A stretch of DNA of 53,577 nucleotides from Peptoniphilaceae bacterium AM52-5BH (GCA_027669155.1 JAQEDR010000017.1:1-53577); one strand, 5' to 3'. Shown: positions 41,746 through 49,814, counted from the stretch's first letter. Translations and numbers: made by a program. Notes: generated from the letters alone by a model not told the origin.

Positions 41746-41747
41746 AC

Positions 41748-41912
41748 TCAATATCTCCTAATTTCTTCCAAATTTAGCAAAGGTGTTATATCTCCATCTA
41801 CTTTGAAATCGCACTCATATTCAATATCAGTCTCTTCGTCATAAAGATAAGCTAAAACATCATCGTCATCATCAAAAAAAGATAATTCTTTAATTAAATC
41901 TTTTACTTTCAC
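41748..41912 (-). CDS. Small acidic protein, GTG start
   Basis: 54 aa: VKVKDLIKELSFFDDDDDVL and an acidic remainder. GTG overlaps the preceding stop (GTGA) and the stop lies just before the next gene, which supports a real coupled gene. No family recognised. Confidence 0.5.
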   Translation of the reverse strand: MKVKDLIKELSFFDDDDDVLAYLYDEETDIEYECDFKVDGDITPLLNLEEIRRY

Positions 41913-42073
41913 TTCTTAACCCCTATTTTCTCATCAATAACCTTAGTAGCCACACACAAAGCTACCGCTCCAACTAGATAAAGCAAAAGGCTCTTCCAAC
42001 CATATGAATCCACAAAAATCCTAAAAACCATCAGCCATAGTAGCCAATCGTTAATATCCCTTTTTCTAATCAT
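41909..42073 (-). CDS. Small membrane protein
   Basis: 54 aa. MIRKRDINDWLLWLMVF opens a first hydrophobic segment and SLLLYLVGAVALCVATK a second. It has a GGGGAGGAA site and overlaps genes on both sides. Function unknown; it might be an early membrane-active protein. Confidence 0.55.
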   Translation of the reverse strand: MIRKRDINDWLLWLMVFRIFVDSYGWKSLLLYLVGAVALCVATKVIDEKIGVKK

Positions 42074-42368
42074 TGACTTCCTCCCCTAAATAATAAAACA
42101 TCCTTCTAAGTACCTGGTGAGGTACCAAAGTTTTTCTAAATCTCTTATCTCTTTCTAAAGCATCAGCAATGCTTTTACAATCTTTATACCTAGACCAATA
42201 GCCACCATGACCCCCGCGCTTAGCATGAGGGATTTTTCCAGCCAATTCCAAAGCTTCCCAGCAAAAATCATGATTGTCAAAAGGCACAATATGCCAATCT
42301 TTTATGTCCCAGCCTTTTTCCTTACACTCTTCTTTCATAAGAGCAATGACGGCATCTGCAATTTTCAT
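42066..42368 (-). CDS. Hypothetical early protein
   Basis: 100 aa, no family recognised. CKSIADALERDKRFRKTLV and the HIVPFDNHDFCWEAL segment suggest a mixed fold. A GAGGAGGAAGA site precedes it. A 14-codon frame, MTTQELIKRIEEEE, sits just upstream and may be a leader peptide. Confidence 0.6.
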   Translation of the reverse strand: MKIADAVIALMKEECKEKGWDIKDWHIVPFDNHDFCWEALELAGKIPHAKRGGHGGYWSRYKDCKSIADALERDKRFRKTLVPHQVLRRMFYYLGEEVND

Positions 42369-42386
42369 TCTTCCTCCTCGATTCGC

Positions 42387-42872
42387 TTAATTAATTCTTG
42401 TGTCGTCATCTAAAATCCTCTCTAACCTTGATAATGTAGATCTTGCCATCTCTCGGTCTCCCATGTATAAATGACGTAAATCACGATAACCGCCATAATA
42501 TGTTAAATCTCGAAAACATAACAATAGATTTTTACACTCCACCTCTGTTAGTTCAAAAGTAATATTTTTTGCTTTTAAATCCTCATTTAGTATTAAGGTT
42601 ATATTAAACGGATTAAATTCCCATCTAACTGTTCCTATAAAAGTTAATCCATATTCGCTTATTTCTTTATCACTTTTCTTATCTTTATATATCAAGGTAT
42701 CTTTAAAATGATTAACTACACTTATCTTTAAGTGCATCTGGTATTTACATTGTGCTTGTTCCATTACTGCTAAAATACGCCTAAATACATCACTGTCTTT
42801 ACTCAGATAGCCCGCCGGTTTATAACCATATTTACTTGGCAACTCCCTTGTTCCGTAAATATAATATTTCAT
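42387..42872 (-). CDS. Hypothetical early protein
   Basis: 161 aa. A beta-rich N-terminus (YYIYGTRELPSKYGY) and a helical C-terminus with GYRDLRHLYMGDREMARST are present. No family recognised. It is one of a block of overlapping anonymous early genes. Confidence 0.6.
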   Translation of the reverse strand: MKYYIYGTRELPSKYGYKPAGYLSKDSDVFRRILAVMEQAQCKYQMHLKISVVNHFKDTLIYKDKKSDKEISEYGLTFIGTVRWEFNPFNITLILNEDLKAKNITFELTEVECKNLLLCFRDLTYYGGYRDLRHLYMGDREMARSTLSRLERILDDDTRIN

Positions 42873-42881
42873 TCTTCCACC

Positions 42882-43079
42882 TCATCCATTAGTAATTCTT
42901 TCATACTCTTCCTTAACCATCTGTAACGCCTCTTCAGCTTGGGTGATTTTTAACCTTAAATGTATCTGATCATACTCATCAGTCGAATTTTCCAACGTTT
43001 CTTTAAGATCTTCAATGTGTGCAGGTAACAATCTACTTGCCCAACTATAAGCTATCCTATCTTTCTGCCACTTTTTCAT
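42882..43079 (-). CDS. Small helical early protein
   Basis: 65 aa, basic N-terminus (MKKWQKDRIAYSWASRLLP) and a coiled coil after it. Overlaps the upstream gene by four bases. No family recognised. Confidence 0.55.
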   Translation of the reverse strand: MKKWQKDRIAYSWASRLLPAHIEDLKETLENSTDEYDQIHLRLKITQAEEALQMVKEEYERITNG

Positions 43080-43279
43080 TCTTGCTCCTCCATCTTATAT
43101 CTGAAACTAACCTTTTTCCTGTTAAGGTCCTTAGCTTCTGCAATTCTCGAATAAAGGCTAAGTATATACCCATATCTTCTGTATTCGGGATTAAGATTAT
43201 CAATTCCACTCCCTAAGCAATCAAGTAAGTCCATTAATGCTTGCTCTGATAAATTTATAGTTAATTTGATATCATTCAT
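43076..43279 (-). CDS. Small early protein
   Basis: 67 aa. DIKLTINLSEQALMDLLDCL resembles a short sheet plus helix; the rest is charged. Overlaps its neighbours by four and eight bases. No family recognised. Confidence 0.55.
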   Translation of the reverse strand: MNDIKLTINLSEQALMDLLDCLGSGIDNLNPEYRRYGYILSLYSRIAEAKDLNRKKVSFRYKMEEQE

Positions 43280-43466
43280 CTTCTAACTCTCTAACATCTT
43301 TTTTCATAGATTCCAAAGATTCCAAGCTTATCTTAATTTTTACTTCTTTTCCTCTTATTTCCTTAAAAGTTTTACTGTCTATAGCAATAACTTTCTCTTT
43401 TCTTTTGTCAGCGTCATCAACGATTAAGCTTAGAATATTATAGAGTTTTCTTTCTGTACTGTTCAT
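43272..43466 (-). CDS. Small charged early protein
   Basis: 64 aa, Lys/Glu-rich, with no recognised family. It overlaps the following gene by eight bases and the preceding one by four. Confidence 0.5.
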   Translation of the reverse strand: MNSTERKLYNILSLIVDDADKRKEKVIAIDSKTFKEIRGKEVKIKISLESLESMKKDVRELEDE

Positions 43467-43780
43467 TCTTCCACCTCCACTTCACAATCTCTAACTGGTT
43501 CCCCAAGCCACCTAGTCATCCAATTAGGTCGGTTTTCCTTATCTTTTTCTTCTTCCCTATCCTCTGGAGGTGTGTCGGCAAATTTAACCGCCGCTTTTGT
43601 CATATAAAAGTCTTTATCATCACACATCATTGGTGTTTTAACCCATATTCTTTTCTCTTTATTCTTGCTAATGCTTATGAAATAATTTGTATATTTTTTA
43701 GTAAATACATGCAAATACTCTAATTCCCAATATTCATAATTATTCTCATCCGCAATCCTCTTTAATTCACTAATCTTCAT
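43463..43780 (-). CDS. Hypothetical early protein
   Basis: 105 aa. Beta-rich start (ENNYEYWELEYLHVFTKKY) and a very charged C-terminus including DREEEKDKENRPNWMTRW. No family recognised. It overlaps the larger gene before it by 11 bases. Confidence 0.58.
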   Translation of the reverse strand: MKISELKRIADENNYEYWELEYLHVFTKKYTNYFISISKNKEKRIWVKTPMMCDDKDFYMTKAAVKFADTPPEDREEEKDKENRPNWMTRWLGEPVRDCEVEVEE

Positions 43781-44318
43781 CTTCTATTTCTCCATCTTCG
43801 TTAACAATTCCCATAAAGGTGTGAAAAAAACTACCATATTCTTCTTTTAGCTTCTTCCTTGCTTCTAATCCAGTATTAGCCTTTATATCAATCTCGCAAT
43901 GAACTTCGTATCTATAAGTCTTCTCTTCCGCTTTATCTATGCAACTTATCATTAGGAGCAACTCCTCCAACTTAATAATTTGATCAATAAGGCTTTCGCA
44001 CTCCCCTCGTGTGTATATTACATCTTGTATGTGGGGACCATCACAAGCGTGATTGCAGTCAAACCCCAGTAAATATCCGTCAACTCCTTCAATTCTTCCT
44101 GAAAATGTCAATCCACCATGCACCCTGATATCATCTTCTAAATCTTGATAGTCCACCCCATAAAGCGGGCTATATTCAGGTATAACAACATATCCGCAAT
44201 ACCAATAATAATTCATCGGGTGCCAGAATGTTGTTATTTGCCAAGGTTCATAACTCACTTTCATAACTATGAGGTCGTATCCCATATATTTTTTTTGTAA
44301 AACTACTTCTGATTTCAT
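43770..44318 (-). CDS. Hypothetical early protein, Trp/Tyr-rich
   Basis: 182 aa. The first 110 residues are beta-rich and unusually aromatic (WHPMNYYWYCGYVVIPEY), with cysteines and histidines (FDCNHACDGPHI) that could bind metal. The C-terminal part resembles small proteins with a KANTGLEARKKLKEEY repeat unit. No family assigned. Confidence 0.6.
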   Translation of the reverse strand: MKSEVVLQKKYMGYDLIVMKVSYEPWQITTFWHPMNYYWYCGYVVIPEYSPLYGVDYQDLEDDIRVHGGLTFSGRIEGVDGYLLGFDCNHACDGPHIQDVIYTRGECESLIDQIIKLEELLLMISCIDKAEEKTYRYEVHCEIDIKANTGLEARKKLKEEYGSFFHTFMGIVNEDGEIEDED

Positions 44319-44327
44319 TTGTATCTC

Positions 44328-44501
44328 CTATCCCAAGTAAGCCCACTGCCTATACACCAAAAACAAAAACCTCAAGCATATAGCTATCAAAACTCCACTA
44401 CTAACCATCTTAGCTCTCTTCATATCTGCTATCTCACACCCCTGCTTTACAGCGTAAACCGCCATAAAGTAGGTCAAAATTCTAATCATTTGTGGTGTCA
44501 T
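44328..44501 (-). CDS. Small membrane protein
   Basis: 57 aa from the ATG seven bases after GGAG (MTPQMIRILTYFMAVYAV); a TTG four codons earlier is less likely. A hydrophobic SSGVLIAICLRFLFLVY segment closes it. No family recognised. Confidence 0.5.
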   Translation of the reverse strand: MTPQMIRILTYFMAVYAVKQGCEIADMKRAKMVSSGVLIAICLRFLFLVYRQWAYLG

Positions 44502-44730
44502 ATTTATCTCCAAATCTTTTATTAAATCGATATTTCGTCATACAATAATATTTCCTATGAGGGTATCCGTAAGAGCAAGGAGGCTTGATGCCTTTCATTC
44601 CAGTATCAAATTGAAAATATTTATTATAATTTGCTCTGAAATAAGCTTCTGCTTCCTCTTTGTTCTTATGCTCTTTATAGTCCCTCAAACCTTCCATCAT
44701 GCCATAATAGAATGTAACCCGTTTTGCCAT
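44482..44730 (-). CDS. Small early protein
   Basis: 82 aa, aromatic and basic, with HKNKEEAEAYFRANYNKYF, which resembles the short domain found in some phage and plasmid accessory proteins. No function known. It starts one base after the resolvase gene ends. Confidence 0.55.
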   Translation of the reverse strand: MAKRVTFYYGMMEGLRDYKEHKNKEEAEAYFRANYNKYFQFDTGMKGIKPPCSYGYPHRKYYCMTKYRFNKRFGDKYDTTND

Positions 44731-44731
44731 A

Positions 44732-45259
44732 TCAATACTTACTCCTAAAAATATTATCCAAAAATCTTATCCCTTGCCTGAAGGGAACTTCATACCTTCT
44801 CAAATTACTTGCAGTAACACTCTTCTTTCCCCATATGCTTTCCATGTCTGACCAAATTTCCCACGGTACATAGAAATACCTGTTTTCTATACCACAACAA
44901 ACTCCGACCATACCTCCAAGCCTGTACTTACTATCAAGGACCTCTGCTTGTTTCTTAGTAATAACAGACTGTAGGATCCTTTCTTTACTCGTATACTTGC
45001 ATTCAAAGCATATGGATCTCCCACCTCTGATTGTTCCTTCAAAGTCAGGATTTGCCTTCTTTGTGAATTGCCCCTCGAATCTTCCATTCCTTAAAAGTCT
45101 AATCACTCGAAAAGGCTCATCAACCTTACTGATATCTGCTATCCCTTCTTGCTTATAAAAGTCACATCCCATTGCCACAAACTTTTCAAAATTCTTTCCA
45201 AAACCATTGGACTGTAAATTCTTATATCTTATTTGCTCTTTAGTTAGTTTCTTAGCCAT
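44732..45259 (-). CDS. RecU-like Holliday-junction resolvase
   Basis: 175 aa from an ATG that overlaps the previous stop (TGATG) after GGAGG; the longer frame adds six codons with no ribosome site. The restriction-enzyme-like core shows NPDFEGTIRGGRSICFECKY, whose acidic residues and E-x-K suit metal binding. The C-terminus ends with a helical tail. It probably resolves recombination intermediates with the ERF protein. Confidence 0.75.
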   Translation of the reverse strand: MAKKLTKEQIRYKNLQSNGFGKNFEKFVAMGCDFYKQEGIADISKVDEPFRVIRLLRNGRFEGQFTKKANPDFEGTIRGGRSICFECKYTSKERILQSVITKKQAEVLDSKYRLGGMVGVCCGIENRYFYVPWEIWSDMESIWGKKSVTASNLRRYEVPFRQGIRFLDNIFRSKY

Positions 45260-45420
45260 CAATCCTCCACAAACCAATAAATAACTTGATTAAGGCTTAT
45301 CATTCCAGTCTCCACACCTTTTTGATAAATCTTTAAATATCCCATATCTTCATCAACTAAATAATCATCGACTTTAAAATACTTTTCTCGACCATTTAAA
45401 AAACTAACAACTAAATTCAT
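45259..45420 (-). CDS. Small hypothetical protein
   Basis: 53 aa (MNLVVSFLNGREKYFKVDDY to IYWFVED), with GGAGG upstream and a TGATG overlap with the resolvase gene. The overlap and ribosome site argue it is real. No family recognised. Confidence 0.55.
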   Translation of the reverse strand: MNLVVSFLNGREKYFKVDDYLVDEDMGYLKIYQKGVETGMISLNQVIYWFVED

Positions 45421-45428
45421 ATATCCTC

Positions 45429-45893
45429 CTAAAATGGTATCCTTGAATCATCTTCAATTTCCTGAAAATCATCCTCAAAGAAATCCTCATCGTTACTAGT
45501 GTAAGCGTCCCTACTTTGTCTTTTCTCCTTACCTATGCTATTCTGCGCGTTATTTTGACCACTTAAGAACTCAACCCTATCTGCGATTATGTCTGTGGTG
45601 TAAATAGTCTTACCGGATTCCCTATCTTGATAGGACCCTGTCTGGATTCTCCCGATAACTCCACATTGACTGCCCTTGCTTAGGTATCTGCTCACATTTT
45701 CTGCTTGCTTACCCCAAACCATAATTCTTGGGAAGTCAGCAGTAGGTTTGCCCGCCGACTCCAACTCCTCCCTTCTGTCTTTTGATAGGCCTTTATCTAC
45801 CGCCAGGGTAAAACTACATACTGCTTGCTGGCTTTGTGTATATCTTAGTTCTGGATCTCTGGTGAGATGCCCGATTAAATTAACTGAGTTCAT
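45429..45893 (-). CDS. ssb: Single-stranded DNA-binding protein
   Basis: 154 aa. OB-fold N-terminus (MNSVNLIGHLTRDPELRYTQ, VCSFTLAVDKG, GRIQTGSYQDRESGKTIYTT), a short flexible linker and the acidic tip DDSRIPF that recruits partners. It covers single-stranded DNA in phage replication and recombination. Confidence 0.95.
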   Translation of the reverse strand: MNSVNLIGHLTRDPELRYTQSQQAVCSFTLAVDKGLSKDRREELESAGKPTADFPRIMVWGKQAENVSRYLSKGSQCGVIGRIQTGSYQDRESGKTIYTTDIIADRVEFLSGQNNAQNSIGKEKRQSRDAYTSNDEDFFEDDFQEIEDDSRIPF

Positions 45894-46121
45894 CTATTCC
45901 TCCTCTAATATCTCTGCATCCATAACGCCTTCGAACTCGCTCGCCATAAGCTTAAAATTAGCCATTAGAACCTTAGTTGATAAGCTTGCGAATGATTTTT
46001 TAGCCCTTTCACCCATTTCGCCGTCGCCCTCGTCAAACATCCCATTTTCTACATCTTCACCTATTGCAAGAATAATAGCTGTTAGCGTTGCCATTTCGTC
46101 TTTGTTAAATTCCATTTTCAT
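45894..46121 (-). CDS. Small acidic early protein
   Basis: 75 aa, with an acidic core (EDVENGMFDEGDGEMGERAK) and no recognised domain. It lies directly before ssb with no gap, so coupling is likely. Confidence 0.58.
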   Translation of the reverse strand: MKMEFNKDEMATLTAIILAIGEDVENGMFDEGDGEMGERAKKSFASLSTKVLMANFKLMASEFEGVMDAEILEEE

Positions 46122-46142
46122 AATTTCTCCTTTCAGCCGACC

Positions 46143-46325
46143 TTAGAGTCGGCCTTGTATAAATTTTTGCTGATAATCTTTTGTCATTATTTTTACGTTT
46201 TCTCTAATTTCTTGGACCCTTTGCGGAGTTCCGCCAATATCTCCACTTTCGATTAGGTCAGCAATCCTCTTTGCTTGCTTGATTCTCCTTCTAGCTATGC
46301 TTGCTCGAATTTGTAAATTGCTCAT
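46143..46325 (-). CDS. Small basic helical protein
   Basis: 60 aa, Arg/Lys/Gln-rich (RASIARRRIKQAKRIADL), probably nucleic-acid-binding. It overlaps the replication initiator by four bases. No family recognised. Confidence 0.55.
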   Translation of the reverse strand: MSNLQIRASIARRRIKQAKRIADLIESGDIGGTPQRVQEIRENVKIMTKDYQQKFIQGRL

Positions 46326-47140
46326 AGTCCAATCTCTTTCTTAAATTCCTCGAACTCTCTTATAGCCACATCCTCACTATAACTAGACCCCTCTTCTTGT
46401 CTTTGCTTGTCTGTATAATTGCCCTCTAGAACTTTTACAAAATTATTAGGTCTTATAAACCAGTCGAAAGTTATTACAAAGCTTGTCTTATATCCCTGTA
46501 GAAATTGACTATTTCCTATAGATCTAATAGCTTCTAATACCTTATCTAGGCCATTTTCATTTATCCTAGCCTTTAACATCTTGTACCTATCAGTACTAAC
46601 ATTTAGGGTCTTAATCTTAGGGATATTTTTATCTAGTTTGTTCCACTCACTAATAACTTTTTTCTTAAAGTCTTCATCACCACGAAGATTATTATTACTT
46701 GTATTATTAAAACTTGTATTATTATTACTTGTATTATTCTCCTCCACTTTTTTATTGATAGGGTATCCACTTTTTTGTTGAGGGGGTATCTCTGTTTTTG
46801 TTGAGGGGGTATCCATCTTTTTATTGATAGGGTATCTTTCTTTTAATTGATAGGTATTGTTAGGATATATTTTTCTTTTATTGACTTGTTTAGTTCCTTT
46901 GATATATTCAATTTCTACAGTTATATATCCATATTTTTTTAAGTTATTAATCCAAGTAGAAACCGTATTTTTATTAACTTTATATAAATCAGCAAAGTAA
47001 TTATTGCTTGCTGAACAGTAACCGTAAGCATTTGATAAGCTTGTAATTTCTGCGTACATAATTTTTTCATTAGCTCTTAATCTTTCGTCGTATCTAACAT
47101 CAGCTGTTAAAATGCTAAAATAACTAGGTTTTTCTCTCAA
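46322..47140 (-). CDS. Phage replication initiator with winged helix domain
   Basis: 272 aa, TTG start after GAGGAAG. The N-terminal region shows a helix-turn-helix of the HTH_36 type (LRANEKIMYAEITSLSNAY, then NKNTVSTWINNLKKYGYI). The central 60 residues are low-complexity because the DNA carries an origin repeat array. The C-terminal part (DFKKKVISEWNKLDKNI) is a replisome-organiser-like region. It probably opens the origin and recruits host helicase; no phage helicase or polymerase is seen. Confidence 0.8.
   Translation of the reverse strand: MREKPSYFSILTADVRYDERLRANEKIMYAEITSLSNAYGYCSASNNYFADLYKVNKNTVSTWINNLKKYGYITVEIEYIKGTKQVNKRKIYPNNTYQLKERYPINKKMDTPSTKTEIPPQQKSGYPINKKVEENNTSNNNTSFNNTSNNNLRGDEDFKKKVISEWNKLDKNIPKIKTLNVSTDRYKMLKARINENGLDKVLEAIRSIGNSQFLQGYKTSFVITFDWFIRPNNFVKVLEGNYTDKQRQEEGSSYSEDVAIREFEEFKKEIGL
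46744..46857. repeat. Iteron array, probable phage origin of replication
   Basis: Four 23-bp repeats plus one 22-bp degenerate copy with the core ATACCC-(TA/CC)-TCAA(T/C)AAAAA lie head to tail within the initiator gene. Because 23 is not a multiple of three, each copy is read in a different frame, so the repeat is kept as DNA rather than as protein. An AT-rich stretch with three ACTTGTATTATT copies lies on one side (46685-46741) and may be the unwinding region. Confidence 0.7.
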
Positions 47141-47144
47141 ATAA

Positions 47145-47762
47145 TCACTTCCTCTTATCTATAATTGCTTTTAAAATATCTTTTCTTTCTCCCTTGTCTG
47201 ATATCCTGAACCACTCTGTAATCGTATCAGGGCTATCCTCTTCTACTTCCAAAAGTGTAAGCGACTCATACTGGCCACCTTGGACCCTTATCTCTCCAGC
47301 TTTCTTATATAATTCGTCGGCACTTAACTTCTTACTAGGTCGTTTTTGGCTATTATTCGAACCTCTGTCGCCTTTGTTTAGATAATCCATATCCTTACTA
47401 TCATCTATAGCGAAAAGCCCGTTTAATGCGTATTTTCGAGCATATGAGGAGGTCGCTCCTGTAAGTTGGGACTCATCCATGCCTTTTTTGCTCAATGCTT
47501 CCCTAGCGAAAGCACTTGTAGATATCTTTCCTCCATCCTCAGTGTCTATAAAGCTTGCTATTGCTTGTATATAAATTCTATCTCCTACTTCAATAACATT
47601 GTCATTGATAATTACTACTGCCCCTACTTCTGATAGGATAGGCTTAACGGCTTCTAGTATATCTTCACATGATCTATAATTGTAATTTCCAAAGTTATTT
47701 CTTTGTCCTTTTGGAGCTTTTAATTTCCATTGGACTGTCATTAATTTTTCGTAAGCACTCAT
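47145..47762 (-). CDS. ERF-family single-strand annealing protein
   Basis: 205 aa. The ERF core is clear (YEKLMTVQWKLKAPKGQRNNFGNY aside, the short NFGNYNYRSCEDILEAVKP box and TGATSSYARKYALNGLFAI). It anneals complementary single strands during phage recombination, acting with SSB and the RecU-like nuclease coded nearby. Confidence 0.92.
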   Translation of the reverse strand: MSAYEKLMTVQWKLKAPKGQRNNFGNYNYRSCEDILEAVKPILSEVGAVVIINDNVIEVGDRIYIQAIASFIDTEDGGKISTSAFAREALSKKGMDESQLTGATSSYARKYALNGLFAIDDSKDMDYLNKGDRGSNNSQKRPSKKLSADELYKKAGEIRVQGGQYESLTLLEVEEDSPDTITEWFRISDKGERKDILKAIIDKRK

Positions 47763-48226
47763 CTTATCCTTATCCCTTCTGTTTGTACTAGTTCAGCACC
47801 TTCTATATCTAAGCCGTCTTTTATATCTTCTTTTAATGCCTTCTTATCTAACTTATAAGAAGCAATTTTATATTTATCTGGTATAATATTCTCATCAATA
47901 ATATTTATTGATTGAGGATTTTTCTGGATATTTATATTGAATATGCCCGCTTTGGTTTGGTTTTTTCCGATTGCACGCATACTAGAAAATAGATATTCTT
48001 TTAAATTCTCTTTTTTTGTGCCTATAGCTCTCCTTTTATCAGAAAGCCTTATTTCTTCTTCCCTTAAAGCCTTTTCGTCTGCCTCCATATTTCTAATAAC
48101 TTTCACAATATTTTCAGCCTTTATATCAAACTCATCACTAATTACATCTAAAGCCTTCTTGATATCTTCGCTTTCTTCTAAATCGCTTAAATTCTGGTAA
48201 GCTTCTACTATCTCGTATAATTTCAA
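47759..48226 (-). CDS. Siphovirus Gp157-family protein
   Basis: 155 aa, TTG start overlapping the previous stop. It matches the Gp157 family: coiled-coil N-terminus and a conserved NPQSINIIDENIIPDKYK to KKALKEDIKDG segment. The family occurs next to ERF/SSB genes and has been linked to phage resistance; its action is not known. Confidence 0.85.
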   Translation of the reverse strand: MKLYEIVEAYQNLSDLEESEDIKKALDVISDEFDIKAENIVKVIRNMEADEKALREEEIRLSDKRRAIGTKKENLKEYLFSSMRAIGKNQTKAGIFNINIQKNPQSINIIDENIIPDKYKIASYKLDKKALKEDIKDGLDIEGAELVQTEGIRIR

Positions 48227-48507
48227 AATCTTATCCTCTCATCTTCTTGCTCTTGATACATGTCTAGCTCTTCCATATTTCGATATTTGCAAATATCTTC
48301 AAAGCTTTTATCCATAATATTTTTATTTAGTTCCTTTTCGCTTAGTTGATAATCTAAAATCTGATAGTCATTAAATTTTCTTGCATTTCCATAATCTTCA
48401 TCTTTAACAGCTTTTAAAATATCTCCATTATAGTTAAAATCTACATCGAGCATATCTACTTCCACTTCGTCGTATTCTACTATTGATCTTTTAAAAAATA
48501 CCTTCAT
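48223..48507 (-). CDS. Acidic early protein, copy B
   Basis: 94 aa. Its start (MKVFFKRSIVEYDEVEVD, then YNGDILKAVKDE) resembles the neighbouring 90-aa protein, so the two are likely paralogs. Acidic and helical in the C-terminal half. No family recognised. Confidence 0.58.
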   Translation of the reverse strand: MKVFFKRSIVEYDEVEVDMLDVDFNYNGDILKAVKDEDYGNARKFNDYQILDYQLSEKELNKNIMDKSFEDICKYRNMEELDMYQEQEDERIRF

Positions 48508-48516
48508 ACTGACCTC

Positions 48517-48789
48517 CTACATAAGTCCTTTATAGTACTGGTCTTTTATAATTCTTTCGTCTTCCTCTGCTTCCTCGTCTATCCTCTTAAGATAAGCCTT
48601 ATCTTCTTCATCAAGCTTTCCATCTTCGATATCCTCAAAAATAATGTCTTTAATCTTGCAATTTTCTGAAACGATATATTTTGCCTTAAGTGCCTCCTCT
48701 ATATCCCCGTCATAATCTTCCTCTATCGATTTTAGTGGGATATCTACTTCATCTTCAACATATAAGACTCTGGTAAATTTAATTCGCAT
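48517..48789 (-). CDS. Acidic early protein, copy A
   Basis: 90 aa, very acidic (EEDYDGDIEEALKAKY), related to the next gene by the shared FxRxxxxxDEV and YxGDIxxALK pattern. Overlaps the preceding gene by 11 bases. No family recognised. Confidence 0.58.
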   Translation of the reverse strand: MRIKFTRVLYVEDEVDIPLKSIEEDYDGDIEEALKAKYIVSENCKIKDIIFEDIEDGKLDEEDKAYLKRIDEEAEEDERIIKDQYYKGLM

Positions 48790-48991
48790 ATATACCTCCT
48801 AGCACTTTGTAACTGTATCTTGCTCTCTCTTCTAATTCTTTATCTAGAATTAAAAAGTTTTCATCATTCTTCCTATTTTTTCCACACCTTTTCGCTAAAA
48901 CTAGAATGTTCACTATAAATTCATTATCAAAGTTTTTAGCTTCTTCTACCTTTCCAGCTAGACTTAAACTCTTAAATGGTATAATGTTCAT
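48779..48991 (-). CDS. Small early protein
   Basis: 70 aa with SLAGKVEEAKNFDNEFIVNI and a basic middle. No family recognised. Overlaps the following gene. Confidence 0.55.
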   Translation of the reverse strand: MNIIPFKSLSLAGKVEEAKNFDNEFIVNILVLAKRCGKNRKNDENFLILDKELEERARYSYKVLGGIYAN

Positions 48992-49009
48992 ACGTTTAAC
49001 TCTAAGCTT

Positions 49010-49192
49010 CTAGTATGCTCTAGGAGCTTTACTATTTTGTGGATCAACGCTTATTAGCATTTCTCTTCTATATCCCAAGATTTTCTTATGCTCTTTTTTT
49101 CTGCTTCTTAAGTCCACCCCTTCTACTACCTTTAACTCAGGTCTTCTTGCTCTCTTGTTTGCTTTCTTTCTTCCGAATAATCTTGATGTCAT
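49010..49192 (-). CDS. Small basic early protein
   Basis: 60 aa, strongly basic (FGRKKANKRARRPELKVVEG), perhaps a nucleic-acid binder. Preceded by an AAAGGAG site. No family recognised. Confidence 0.52.
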   Translation of the reverse strand: MTSRLFGRKKANKRARRPELKVVEGVDLRSRKKEHKKILGYRREMLISVDPQNSKAPRAY

Positions 49193-49203
49193 AATTTTCT
49201 CCT

Positions 49204-49407
49204 TTACTTAAATAAATCTTTTGTTCCTGCCAAACATTTTTCAAAGGCATTTTTATCTACCAAAAACACCCACTTGCCACTTTCTTGTTGGTATCCTGTG
49301 GCAAAAGATAGTTTGTTATTTCTTATAGCTTGTCTCATGGATTCCGCATCCCAACCCATACGCTCGCTTGCTTCTGGTAGGCTTATGAGATAGTCACTTT
49401 TTGCCAC
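49204..49407 (-). CDS. Excisionase/MerR-like small DNA-binding protein
   Basis: 67 aa, GTG start. SLPEASERMGWDAESMRQAI reads as a short winged-helix of the kind used by phage excisionases and plasmid regulators, with NNKLSFATGYQQESGKWVFL as the wing. It may serve as the excisionase for the integrase, though it is not next to it. Confidence 0.6.
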   Translation of the reverse strand: MAKSDYLISLPEASERMGWDAESMRQAIRNNKLSFATGYQQESGKWVFLVDKNAFEKCLAGTKDLFK

Positions 49408-49449
49408 TTGAACCTCCCTTTTGCTAGTTATAATTGTGATATTTCCTTG

Positions 49450-49677
49450 CTAAATGTATTTTTCGCTATTTTTAATAGTATTTTGGGTTAAAAAAATATC
49501 ATCAATCCCAACCTTGAAGTAATCTGCAATTTTTTTTGCTGTAATCAAATTTGTAGTGCCTAATTTTTCTATCCTCCAAATTGTCTGTTGAGTAACTCCT
49601 ATAGCATCAGCCAATTCTTTTTGACTAACATTATTCGCAGCTCTATAAACTTTTACCTTATTATTTATAATAATCAC
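49450..49677 (-). CDS. Cro-like XRE repressor
   Basis: 75 aa, GTG start after GAGGTG. A helix-turn-helix occupies most of the protein (NNVSQKELADAIGVTQQTIW). It is the first gene leftward from the operator region and is divergent from the S24 repressor, the classical Cro position. Confidence 0.85.
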   Translation of the reverse strand: MIIINNKVKVYRAANNVSQKELADAIGVTQQTIWRIEKLGTTNLITAKKIADYFKVGIDDIFLTQNTIKNSEKYI

Positions 49678-49711
49678 CTCACTTCTTTATCTATTATTAG
49701 TATACAATTAT

Positions 49712-49814
49712 AAATAGTATTTGTCAAGTATTTTTTTATATTTTAACTTGTATTTTTTTATAAATACTATTTATAATAGTAGTGAGCGACAATTTAAAAT
49801 AGTATTATACTATT
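49712..49814. promoter_or_regulatory. Three-site lysogeny operator region
   Basis: Three related dyads with core AAATAGTATTT lie between the divergent repressor and Cro-like genes. One is at 49712-49722 (imperfect), one is a perfect 8+1+8 palindrome TATAAATA-C-TATTTATA (49759-49775), and one is AATAGTAT-T-ATACTATT (49798-49814), the last covering the repressor gene's leader. TTGTCA- and TTGTAT-like boxes lie among them. The array matches operators shared by CI- and Cro-type proteins. Confidence 0.7.

Noticed and set aside
42366..42410. 14-codon frame before the 100-aa early gene as an annotated gene
   Set aside because: It may be a leader peptide, but length and lack of a clear ribosome site do not support a firm call.
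46685..46857. Possible CRISPR array
   Set aside because: The repeats are contiguous with no spacers and lie within a coding gene; iterons explain them better.
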